The translations under genes and the position numbers were made by a program. DNA of 64,000 nucleotides from Rhynchonema sp. JSB1_4 (lineage: Eukaryota > Nematoda > Chromadorea > Monhysterida > Xyalidae). The notes beneath the pieces are model-generated. The model was given only the letters and a program-made list of their open reading frames with translations, made no database searches and had not been told where the DNA came from. The stretch lies in contig JASAMV010001973.1 of NCBI GenBank assembly GCA_030248065.1, positions 62,001 to 126,000 on the forward strand. The letters run 5' to 3'. Below are positions 20,474 through 30,484 of the stretch, in pieces. The stretch's first letter is position 1. The number at the start of each line of letters is the position of its first letter.

Positions 20474-21434
20474 ACAATGACTATATGAGAATCCATCCCC
20501 ATATTTTTCCTACATCGGCAAGGAGGGTTTCTGGCGAATTTCTGAATTTCTGGCGGGTTTCTGAATTTTTTCAAATTGAATCAGGTTTTGACAAGGAGTT
20601 ATTTTCTCTTTCTTTTCCCGCTTTATTTATCGGGAGTGATCAACGTGCGTGTGCTGTAATCGATTTCACACATAAAGCATGTAACACGTGGCTACAGTAA
20701 CCCGAGCCCGAACCATTTCGGTTGCGTAGAATTCAGGGTGAAACTTCTGCACACGTGCGTTTCTCATTCTTCTCACTGATAAGCATGCAACGTTCTTGTC
20801 AAAACCTGGTCCAATTTGAAAAAAATGCCAAATATCCGCCTTTTCAATGCAGGAAAATTAGGGGGATGGATTCTCATATAGTCATTGTGCAACCAATAAC
20901 TAGCAGTTGGGCCCTGGCCCTAATGTTTCACGTCATTGACTATCTCGACTTTGCAGTATCTGTGATGTATCACTGGGCTAAGGCTTAGGCTTGGGCTCCA
21001 TGCAGCCTGAGTCAAATGAAACAGGCCTGTACAACAGCGAGGTAATCATTGACGTGAAACATTACATTACGTTCCAATTCCAAAACAGCTGCATTTAAAG
21101 GGTGTGTCTAACGTCTCTTAACCCCACGTTTTATGAGGTGCAATCGAAAGAAGACCTCGACAGCCCGCCGTGTGCAAAAAACCGCGTCTTGTAGCTCGCT
21201 AAATCGCGAAATCTTGAGGGTTACTTTTCGAATTAAATCAATTTCCGGACACAAAACTCCAGGCGCTTTTGAGTGGGCGCTACTCACGTTTGGCGTTTTT
21301 CTGCTGAAACATTGCATGTTTAAGCGCGGCTCAGCCGCCTATACAATGCACGTAGACGCTCAACACACACCGCTCTGGCTGTTGGCTTGACTGTGGACAC
21401 AATGAATGTTTCATTTAACTTATAGAAGCTGGTT

Positions 21435-21888
21435 TGTGGGTTGCCCAAAAAACCTTTTTTACGAGGTGGACCAATCTGAAATTTTCACACGTCGTTAACC
21501 TCTAGACTTACTCTCAAAAACGCACAAAAGATTGCCCAACACAATCAAAATTCAACCATACCCTCTCAAACCTGGCCTCGCACCCGAATTTCACCCATTT
21601 TTGGGTGGCCCAAGAACCCCTTTTTATAGGGTGGACCAACCTGAAATTTTCATACGTCGTTAACCTCCAGACTTACTCTCAAAAACAATCAAAACATTGC
21701 CCAACACAATCAACATTTAACCATACTACCTTCTCAAACCTGGCCTCGCACCGAAACTTAACCCCTTTTTGGGTGGCCCAAAAACCCCTTTCTATAGGGT
21801 GGATCGAGCTGAAATTTTCAGCGTTCTGTACTGGCTGGACTATCCGTCAAAAACAATCAAAACATCATCAGAATCCAATCACACGCGC
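21435..21888. repeat. 168-bp satellite, three units in copy B
   Basis: Equivalent of the array at 15217 with only isolated base changes. Confidence 0.85.
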
Positions 21889-22456
21889 TCACGCCAAAGA
21901 CCCCGCTTTTAGCACGCAAGATATACTAAATCCAGCCTGGTGAAGTTTCATCTGAGAAAAAAACTTTTTCCCAAATCATCTCAGCCCATCACACTGTTGT
22001 TCACATACACATATCACCGACACCCAATCATACACCGTCTGGTTTCAACTTCCAACCATGTTGTACTTCGGGTAACTACCGTTACCTCGTCGATAAAACG
22101 CCAGAGAAATCAGAATGTTTGACTCAAGCTTTAATTTGACCACAACAAAATTTAACCATTGACGAGGTAATCATTGTCGTGAAACATTACATTACATACG
22201 CGTTCCAATTCCAAAACAGCTGCATTTAATTGGGACCAGATCACTGGGAACGAACCGTCCCACTACCGATTCGGGTTTATCCGTTTTATTTTTCAATCCG
22301 TAATCAGTGTTCCCCCCAGCGCAGCAGTGTCGTGTTTATCAGGTTTATCAGCTTTATTCGTCTTATTTCAAATCAGTCTTTTATTCGGAATCAGCTTTAT
22401 TCGTTTTATCACGGAACGTTTGATTTCTTCAACCTTTTTCTGGGTCTTCAGTCATC

Positions 22457-23308
22457 ATGTTATTCACGGCGAAAACCAAAAGGTTCCCGTACACTGTATC
22501 GGCCTCAAATGTGTGCATCGTGATGCACCTCGTTGCCGTCTGCAACATTCCGCAGGAAGACGCCGGCGCGCTCCTGATTCGGATGCGTGAGATAAACGAT
22601 GACGACGAAGAGCAAAAAACGGCATGGCAGTGGGTGAAGTCGAAGATCAAACGGGACACGACTCATAAGACGGCTTTCTATCAGTACATCAGTACGGTTC
22701 GTTGAACACAAATTCTCATCAACATAAAATTTAGAGCGATTTCGTACTTCGCGGTTACCCTACAAGAACAATCTAAAAAACGAATAATGGGTTTTGCTTG
22801 TCAAGCACACATTTCTTTGTTTGTGAAGACCGCTCAATTTGAGCTTGTTTTGAACTCAGGTCACCATCTGCAACGTCACGCTTTCTTCCAATTAGCTTTA
22901 TCTGGGCGGATACTAATCGATCGAAAACGCGGTACGGTCACGTTTACGACTTAAAGCTTTCTGTTTCAGACCTACTCATCGTGGTTCGAAAAAGAAAAAG
23001 TACAGATGCACCTGGACAACATACCGATCGGCGGACAATCCGTTGGCGCGACAAAGACAGCCGCGGTTGGTAATGGAATTTTAGCCAATTGGTCGGTATG
23101 CTGTTTTGAAATGCTATCAGTGCCAATTACTTACAAGCACACTCAAATGCGCTGATCCACTTTTCAAATGTTCAGCAATATTTACGAACGACGCATGGAG
23201 ACAAAGGTATACATCTCAGGCGCACTTCAGGCAGCGAAAAGCGACGAAGCGGTGAAAAGCGTCATCGGTGAGTCGCTCAGAACTGATTACAAGGAGTTCG
23301 TCGGCTGA
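22457..23308 (+). CDS. Unrecognised 142-residue protein, copy B
   Basis: Predicted exons: 22457-22696, 22970-23069, 23220-23308, with the same sizes and phases as copy A. By eye exon 1 differs from copy A at 2 of 240 bases, while exons 2 and 3 differ at about 11 of 100 and 10 of 89. Most exon 2 changes alter residues (for example HLDKIP to HLDNIP and GGQCVG to GGQSVG). That all three exons stay open with identical lengths despite this divergence supports a real gene. Function, partner and location are not recognisable. AATAAA at 23436 follows the stop by 128 bases. Confidence 0.62.
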
Positions 23309-23435
23309 AGTGCGTGTGCAAGGATCATGATATGAATTTTCTTTTATGCGCTCATGTCAGCTTTTTTTTTACTCCTTGATCCGTTGACATACTGTATGCG
23401 ATTTTTTTATCATTTTATATCCACCCATTTAAGAA

Positions 23436-23441
23436 AATAAA
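23436..23441 (+). promoter_or_regulatory. Polyadenylation signal AATAAA, copy B
   Basis: Same context as in copy A, 128 bases after the stop codon. Confidence 0.6.
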
Positions 23442-23481
23442 TTGAATGTGGTGAATGTGTTGAATTCTAGTTTATTCTTTG

Positions 23482-23560
23482 TGGCCACCAACAGCACGGT
23501 GAAACTATAGCAGTAATGAGAAAGATGACGTCATCCGTGCCGAAATCTTCACCATTGGGT
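23482..23560 (-). pseudogene. Broken exon 2 of the small membrane protein, copy B
   Basis: Carries the same frame-breaking change as its counterpart at 17343, so it was inherited with the duplication. Confidence 0.75.
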
Positions 23561-24154
23561 CTGCAAATCAGAAAATGTTTCAACATTGTACAGGTATCAA
23601 ACTGCTTTTGTTTCAGTCATTTGCTGTGATCGCGCGATGTTTCATTCAAGTGGCAAGCATAATGTTCCACGAGAAATCAACAAAAAGTTTATCTCCTGCG
23701 TCTGTTTCACCTTAGGCAGATGGGTGGTCACAGACAAATGTACATACAGATGTACCAAGGTGTCCAAATCGATGAACGTGCTTTGACTTATTTCTGGCAA
23801 GCAGAATTTGGCAGAATCTGTTGCAAGCAGAATTTGGCCTTCATCCCGATTTGGCCCACATCACCTGATTAACTTTGGCAGGGTCCATGAAAACGAAACT
23901 CGACGTAAATCACTACAAAGTAAAAGTTGGTCGGACAATTTGATAAATGCTATTGAAGAAGCAAATTAATTTTCCTTGATGAAAATCTGGGTACTTTACT
24001 TGAAAAATCACAATTAATCAACAAAGAAATTCACAATATGAAATGCAAAGCACGACCCGGACGTTTTTCTTTCAAAAACGATTGAAACGCCGTCGCTTTT
24101 TGCCAGACCCCATGTGTAATCACCAAATCCGATCCGATCACCAAAAACTTTGAG

Positions 24155-26579
24155 CTAGTAGGGAAACTTGACGGCGACTTTTCGTCTGTTCTCATGGAGG
24201 CGACGACACTTGTGCCAGGCGTAGTTGACACATCTGCAAATGTATATACATTGAGTGAAACATCATTTAATCTCTAATTCTCTGTTTTTTAAGAGAAATA
24301 TTTGTTCCAACTAACACCAATTCAAGAGCCTTCAACTGCTCCTATTAGCTTACTCTGCGTGCAAGCAAAGATGACGCCACCAAAAAACGGGGGAAGATAT
24401 GCGCGCAAGTGGAACTGTCCGAACCCACATGGCGAGGTTTGATATGGATAGGTTTGAAATGGGGGTACAAATTTTGAAATCTTTGCCAGCCACTCACAAG
24501 ATGGCCACCAACAGCACGGTGAAGCCAGCAATCATGAGAAAGATGACGTCATCCGTGCCGAAATCTTCACCATTGGGTCTGCAAATCAAAAAATGATGTT
24601 TCAGCTTTGTATATTCGTTTCGAATAATATTGTCTTTCAACTGCGTCTGATGTGATCCTGCGATTGTTAAGCCAGTGGTACATGTGCTACACAAGCGTGC
24701 CCCCCTAGCAAATAAAGCCAAACGGGAATATGGCTGCGTAAATGCAGGGTTGCTTAAAAAAGTGGTTAATTAAAAAAATTTAAAAAAAAATTTTTTTTTG
24801 AAACTCAGATTTTGCTTTTTTAATAAAAAAAAGTTGCCCAAAATGGGCTGAAATGTCCAAAAAAGGCCTTTTTCGAGGCAAAAAATTGGCACTTTTTTCT
24901 GTGGACGTGACAATTTTTCCAAAATCGCGCCTGCGGCGCCCTGTATTGTCCCCAAATCCGTACAGGAATGCGCGGGGCTGGTCTTTTATAGTGGTGTGGC
25001 ACCGATAATGTACTACTGCATGCTACTACACATGTATATATGCAGGTATGGTGCAAAACCGGGCGCGCAAAGTCGATCTGACACCCAAGATTTGGGCTGT
25101 AATCGATATTTTGATGGTCGTATATCAGATATTCGGCATTAGGTGCATTAAAATACGTTGTACAGCATGCTACAATATATTAGAGTAACATCGTTAGTGA
25201 ACATCAACCTCACACTGGTCGGAGACCATAGAATCTGCACAATACTACCGGGTGTCACCGCACAAGTTGAGTCTCAGGCGAAAATTTTTCAATTTTTGAA
25301 AAATATGGATTTCATTTATCCTGAAACGTCGTTTGCAACACTTTTTCTAATAAAAAAATTTTCGTCAAAAAAATCAAAAAAATTTTTTTTTTAAAAAAAA
25401 GCTCGTTAATAAAAAATTTTTTTCAACCCTGCGTAAATGGGTGGTTTGGTTTGGTGCCTCAACTATGGGTGCTATTTTCGAATATGCAAAATAGCGTTTC
25501 AGTTAGAACCAGGATGTGGACGGCGGATAGAGGACCAGAGTGTCCGCCCGATGATATTGGCTTCGTGTGGTCAACTCAGAGATGTAGGGTGATATTTTCG
25601 AAACGGTGTAAAGGTCAGTTGGGTGTAAAGGTCGGTGGAAAGCTCGGTCACCACGTTAATAACAGGCAATGTTTCACGTTTACACCGAGCTACGCCGACC
25701 GAGCTTTCGACCGAACTTTACACCGACCTTTGCGCCCAACTGACCTTTACACCGTTTCGAAAATTCCACCCTATGCCGTTTAGTAGCCAATCAATATGCC
25801 AAAATCACTGTGTCCCAGGTGGATAAAATCGAATTTCCCATATTTATATAATTGTAATTGCATGCAGAGGCTAGGAATAGTCCGTCCATCAGCTCATGGC
25901 ACTTTGTGTTGCTGTTAGCTGGTTTGTTCCCTTCCTCCACCTTCTAATGAAGTAGAAATTGAGTTTCCGAAACAATTTTTTTGCTTCTAAATTGTGATTT
26001 TTATGAAATCGACGTGTTTTATCCATTTTAATTTCATTTAATTTTAAACTTGATAGAATTCAACATTTTTCGACGCATTCTATCATTTTTTCAGTTTTTT
26101 TTGCAAAATTGGTTGTACTCAATGTCAATTTCGTATTTAGGTCCAAAATAGGCATGTTGGGCCAAAAATGAGTGATTTTTAGAGCAACGTGGTTAATAAT
26201 CTCCAAAAAAACTCGTATAAGGAATTTTTTTCAAAAAAAAGCAAAAATAGGTCAAACTGTCGACCTCAAAAAGTGACTTTCCCTCAATTTCGTATTTCCC
26301 CCTTACCCCCTCGGGGGTCCGCTATCTCCCCCTCCGAAAATCGGTGGGGTGTCCGCTATCCCCCTCCGGGCCAGGAAATGAACTATGGGAAGGTGACGTG
26401 ACGTGCCGTCATCTTACTGACCTAATCCAGGCGGGCAGATGGTCATGCCATTTCTTCAATGTTGTGATGTGAGGCACTGTCGTTGTCGTTATCGTTTCAT
26501 TATTGATTGGTTGTTGTGCTGCGACGGAATCGATTAAATGGAACAAAACGCCGAGTACGCATATTCGGTGGTCTGTCAT
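24155..26579 (-). CDS. Small type I membrane protein, copy B
   Basis: Predicted exons: 26422-26579, 24498-24578, 24155-24233; phases join to 105 residues. The order is a signal peptide (about residues 1-21, core CVLGVLFHLIDSVAA), a short Thr/Asn-rich ectodomain with one NET glycosylation site, a conserved juxtamembrane block KKWHDHLPAWIRPNGEDFG, one membrane helix (FLMIAGFTVLLVAIL) and a basic tail of about 25 residues with CRR and NRR. I recognise no named family. The size and plan resemble small single-pass regulatory subunits of channels or receptors, but this is only an analogy. Intron 1 holds a 687-bp hAT-like element. The gene converges on the 142-residue gene of copy B. Confidence 0.7.
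24745..25431. mobile_element. hAT-like nonautonomous element
   Basis: Ends CAGGGTTG and CAACCCTG are flanked by a perfect 8-bp duplication CGTAAATG (24737-24744, 25432-25439). No transposase is encoded. It is nearly the same length and sequence as the copy at 53727. Confidence 0.9.
25587..25772. repeat. Foldback repeat, TTTCGAAACGG family
   Basis: Arms carry TTTCGAAACGGTGTAAAGG and its inverse, with GGTCGGTG and CACCGACC units inside. Confidence 0.75.
25877..26110. repeat. Half of a CCATCAGCTCATG-family foldback
   Basis: Starts ATAGTCCGTCCATCAGCTCATG as at 35237, then loses its right arm. The A/T-rich part resembles the centre of the 35237 copy. Confidence 0.6.
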
Positions 26580-26589
26580 CGTCTGACGT

Positions 26590-27160
26590 TTTCGGAAATA
26601 CGGTAAACGCAGTCTATACACGCAGGGTTTGTGCGTACTGAAATGAATAAATGTACAGAAACTCTCAGAAACTTATTTGCTCAGAACAAACTTTAAAAGT
26701 CTGAGAAACAAAAAAGTAGTGCTGCGTAGTGCTTCGCGATTTTCGTTCAGTTTTCAAAAAGCACATGGATTTCTAAAACGTGCCAGCGTTGTCATGGAAA
26801 TAGACAAAGGGTACTGCTTTTTATTAATCGTCAGCTTTGAAAAGCCCAAAAATAATCAATTTAAGAAAGCCGTATATTGGATAATAATAAGGTTTGGCTT
26901 TCATCGACCCATGCGCTTGTGACGGAAATATAGTACCTACGTATCTGACAAATATGAAGATTAAGGGACAAATAAACAAGCAGAAAGCTTCGACGCAAAT
27001 AAAGGACTTACAGCATTATTATGTGGACTTCAAGCCCAAGCATGCAAGTGTGCAAAATCTAAAATTGTTTTCTTACAAGTCCGATGAAATTTGGCACGAA
27101 ATATACCGCGAAGCAGTGTGAAATCACACTACAGTTACCAAAAAAACAGGTTGTTTCTGA
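26590..27160. other. No gene recognised
   Basis: Upstream of the copy B membrane-protein exon 1, so promoter or untranslated sequence may lie here, but no clear elements were seen. Short plus-strand frames lack recognisable products. Confidence 0.4.
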
Positions 27161-27166
27161 AATGTT

Positions 27167-27810
27167 ACCCACGCTGAGATTCTGCGTGACAATACGAACA
27201 CACAAGCAGCTTTGCTTAGGGCGCGGCCAAGTAGATGCGGACTGCCGATTGCGGACATTGAAAAAAACTATGTCCAATCTCAGCAGTCCGCAGTCCGCAT
27301 CTACCTGGCCGCACTTGCGTACTGCGGTTTGCGGACAATCGAAACATTTTTTGATTGTGTTTGTTAGTGCTATATACAACTGCAGGGTTGTGAATATATT
27401 GCAATGTGGAATCCTACCCTGTTGCCTGTCATTCAATACCATGAAACATTCTAACGTGTGTGTCCTTATTCTGTGTTTGCTGTGTGTGATATGTGGCAGC
27501 CGTTAGTTGCGCGTGTGTTGGCAATTGATTATTGTGAGTTGGCAGATATTACATGGATGTTTCAGGCAACAGCAGAAGACAACACAGTATTATGCACGGT
27601 GTTGAAGTTTGCATATTTGCAACCCTGTAGTTGTGTGCTTGCCAGCAAACACAATCAAAGAAATGTTTCGATTGTCCGCAGTCCGAAAGTGCGGCCAGGT
27701 AGATGCGGACTACGGACCGCGGACATTGGACATGGAATTTTTTCAATATCCGCAGTCCGCATCTACCTGGCCGTGCCCTTATGCTGTTGATCTCAACGCA
27801 CATGTACATA
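27167..27810. repeat. Large nested palindrome of about 640 bp
   Basis: Inner hairpins carry GGCCAGGTAGATGCGGACT and its inverse at 27223-27345 and 27675-27775. Between them, the segments around CAACTGCAGGGTTG (27380) and CAACCCTGTAGTTG (27630) are also inverted, so the region folds about a point near 27510. A short relative is at 35775-35822. Confidence 0.7.
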
Positions 27811-28491
27811 TATACAGTACACTAGGACAAGAATAAATGCAAAATGCAAATAAAATACCTACGCGAAAATCGCATTTCACAATTGCATAACCAGCCCACG
27901 GAACAATGGGCAACCTTCAAAACACTGTTTGTGTGCTATCAGTTTACTTGGGTGCCATATGAATATTACCCTGGTGGTAATAAAGGAGCTTTGAGGGTTT
28001 ACACAAGGAGTTTACAACTTCACGCAAAATGTCGATGAGAAATTTTGAAACGTGTTCTGCTGTTTAAATCCGGTGTTATTTAGCGGTTAGGAGGCGGTGT
28101 TTCAATCTTTTATTATTGCTCAAATCGGATCTATCCCTAGAATTCATTATAAAATTGTTAAAATAGCTTTGATCAAATATGACTCACACGTTACATTATA
28201 TGTTCTTCAAGCTAACAGTTAAGAAAACGAACAAGGCATATTCAGACTCTAACGGTCAGATCGGGTACGGCACTTGAAACAATTACACGCGTAACATCAT
28301 AGGCTACACCAGACACGGGCGCTAAAAGACGAATTTTTACCCTCGCCTTGATAGATTTGGGTCGAATTTTGATGAAAGCATTATCCGTCGGATAAATTGA
28401 ATTCGGGTCCATTTAGTCGTATAAATGTGCTTAAATGGGTCATGCAGAAATCTCTCCGATTTTACTCAAAATTGGTTGTTTTGACTGTATG

Positions 28492-28760
28492 TATTGGTCG
28501 CACAATGACTATATAAGAATTGGTCAAATTTTTTTCCTGAATCGTAAAGAGGGAAAGTGACGGGGCAATGACGTTGCGTTGCGTGATCGCACACAAAGTA
28601 TGTAGTAAAGAGAATGTTTCAGACCTGCGGCAACGTGGTTGATCTGCTAGATTATGTTTAGCTGAAAATGTTTTGTCAAAAATACAAGTAGCATAGTGGT
28701 TAAGGTTGAACCTGAAGATCAGGGTAGATGAATTCTGATTTAGTCATTGTGCGACCAATA
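28492..28760. mobile_element. mariner-like MITE
   Basis: TA, TTGGTCGCACAATGACTATAT, a 220-base interior, GTCATTGTGCGACCAA, TA. The interior matches the copies at 29317, 32785, 35822 and 45726. Confidence 0.85.
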
Positions 28761-28770
28761 TCAGTGTGTG

Positions 28771-29702
28771 TTTAAAGAGGAACTGGCACATTCCTAATCG
28801 CCTTTCAAACTCTGCAAGTGTTTAGACAGCAATGTGGGCATCACAAAAGTTAAATCACTTGGTATAAACTCTCAAACATGTACCGAGGAAATTCCGTTTA
28901 AGTCAAGCCACTGGGAACAAAATTCGGCGCGGACCGGCCGAATTTCTACCTGCGCATTCAGGCAAATTGCCTGATCAAAAAGCTCTCAAGGCGATGGAAT
29001 GTTTCGCATGATTTTTGAAACTCACTAACTATAGAATTTCGCTTTTCTTTATATTTCGAATTTCAACGAATTGTTCCAGCGTGTCTGCTAAATGTTTCAT
29101 GCTCTGCTTGTCGCGCTGGAACAATTCGTCGAAATTCGAAATATAAAGAAAAGCGAAATTCTGCAGTTAGTGAGTTTCAAGAATTCTATGAGCGAAACAT
29201 TCTATCGCCTTGACAGCTTTTTGATCAGGCAATTTGCCTGAATGCGCAGGTAGAAATTCGGCCGGTCCGCGCCGAATTTTCTTCACGATTGTTTCCTTTA
29301 AACTGCTTTTCCTTGGTATTGGTTGCACAATGACTTTATAAGAATTGGTCAATTTTTTTTCCTGAATCGTAAAGAGGGAAGTGACGGGGTGGTGACGTTG
29401 CGTTGCATGATCGCACACAAAGCATGTAGTAAAGAGAATGTTTCACACCTGGGGCAACGTGGTTGATCTGCTGGATTATTTTCAGGTGAAAATGTTTTGT
29501 GAGAATCACAAATAACACAGTGGTTAAGAGTGACTGAACTTGAAAATCAGGATTGATTTGATGAATTCTTATATGGTCATTGTGCGACCAATACACGTTT
29601 GAGAGTTTGTACCAAGTGATTTGACTTTCGTGATGCCCACACGACTGTCTAAGCACCTGTGGAGTTTGAAAGGCGATTAGGAATGCGCAACTTCCCCTTT
29701 AA
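28771..29702. repeat. Nested palindrome with two inserts
   Basis: Outer arms (28771-28900 with CCTAATCGCCTTTCAAACTC, inverse 29588-29702) are split by an almost perfect foldback at 28919-29280 and by a mariner-like MITE at 29317-29593. The inner foldback has arms of about 165 bases starting AAAATTCGGCGCGGACCGGC. Confidence 0.8.
29317..29593. mobile_element. mariner-like MITE nested in a palindrome
   Basis: Same ends and TA flanks as the copy at 28492, inserted between the inner foldback and the right outer arm. Confidence 0.85.
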
Positions 29703-29929
29703 GGTGCGTTATACAAAAATTACAGTAAGTTGAATTTCTGATTCCGTGCCTGGACAAATCGCACGGATGCCAATTTTCAGTACAATCGGTGAGACGACTC
29801 CAATCGCTGCACGGGTCTCTTTGCATCCCCGAAAGGGGTCATACAACCAAATGGACCCCATATTCGGATTGCTCGATATAACGTGTCCATAGTAAGGTGC
29901 ATCTTTTACCAATTTGCCAAACCCAAATC

Positions 29930-30410
29930 TGCATATCTATGTGAAGGGAGAGACAAAGGCGAGACGAAAAAATGTCTATTGGTGCCCATGACCAGACCAC
30001 ACAATGCAAAAGTATAACTGAAGCCAGTGGTGTGGTTGGGGGGAAGGGGGTTACCCCCTAGTATACGGTATCCAGTATCTTGATTTTTCACCCAGGGGTA
30101 TCCGGTTTCCTGCCTTTTGTCCAGGGGTATCCTACCCTAAAATTTTTACGAAAACCGTAAAAATCGCCAATTTTACCTCCAAATTGCTCAAAATCGCTTG
30201 CTCGCGCAAGCATAACCCCAAAATGACCATTTTTGCGCTTCCAACACACCGATTCTGCTCATTTTGTCTCTACCTTTTTTGAACAACCTCCCGCCTGGGT
30301 ATCCAATATTTTTCATTTTGGGTACCCGGTATCCGAAAATTTTGGTATTTTTGGGTATCCGGTGTTCTGACTTTTTGATTTCCCAACTACAACACTGACT
30401 GAAGCACATA
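29930..30410. other. GGGTATCC-rich noncoding stretch
   Basis: Repeated GGGTATCCGGT and GGTATCC pieces with changing spacing. No gene was recognised. It lies downstream of exon 3 of the minus-strand membrane-protein gene. Confidence 0.4.
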
Positions 30411-30484
30411 CAAGAAGAACCCCAATCAGATTACTATACCCACATGCGCTTCATAATATCTTCGTCAAACAAAATATCGTTCGT

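Larger units (their letters stand above)
20474..24600. repeat. Tandem segmental duplication, copy B
   Basis: Matches copy A from 14256. The left edge lies inside a MITE and directly against the satellite array. It holds the 142-residue gene, the broken exon and exons 2 and 3 of an apparently complete membrane-protein gene whose exon 1 lies beyond the duplicated part. Confidence 0.9.

Noticed and set aside
27084..27810. Open frames of 110-140 residues on both strands at 27.1-27.8 kb
   Set aside because: They mirror each other because the DNA is palindromic; no domain or splice evidence.
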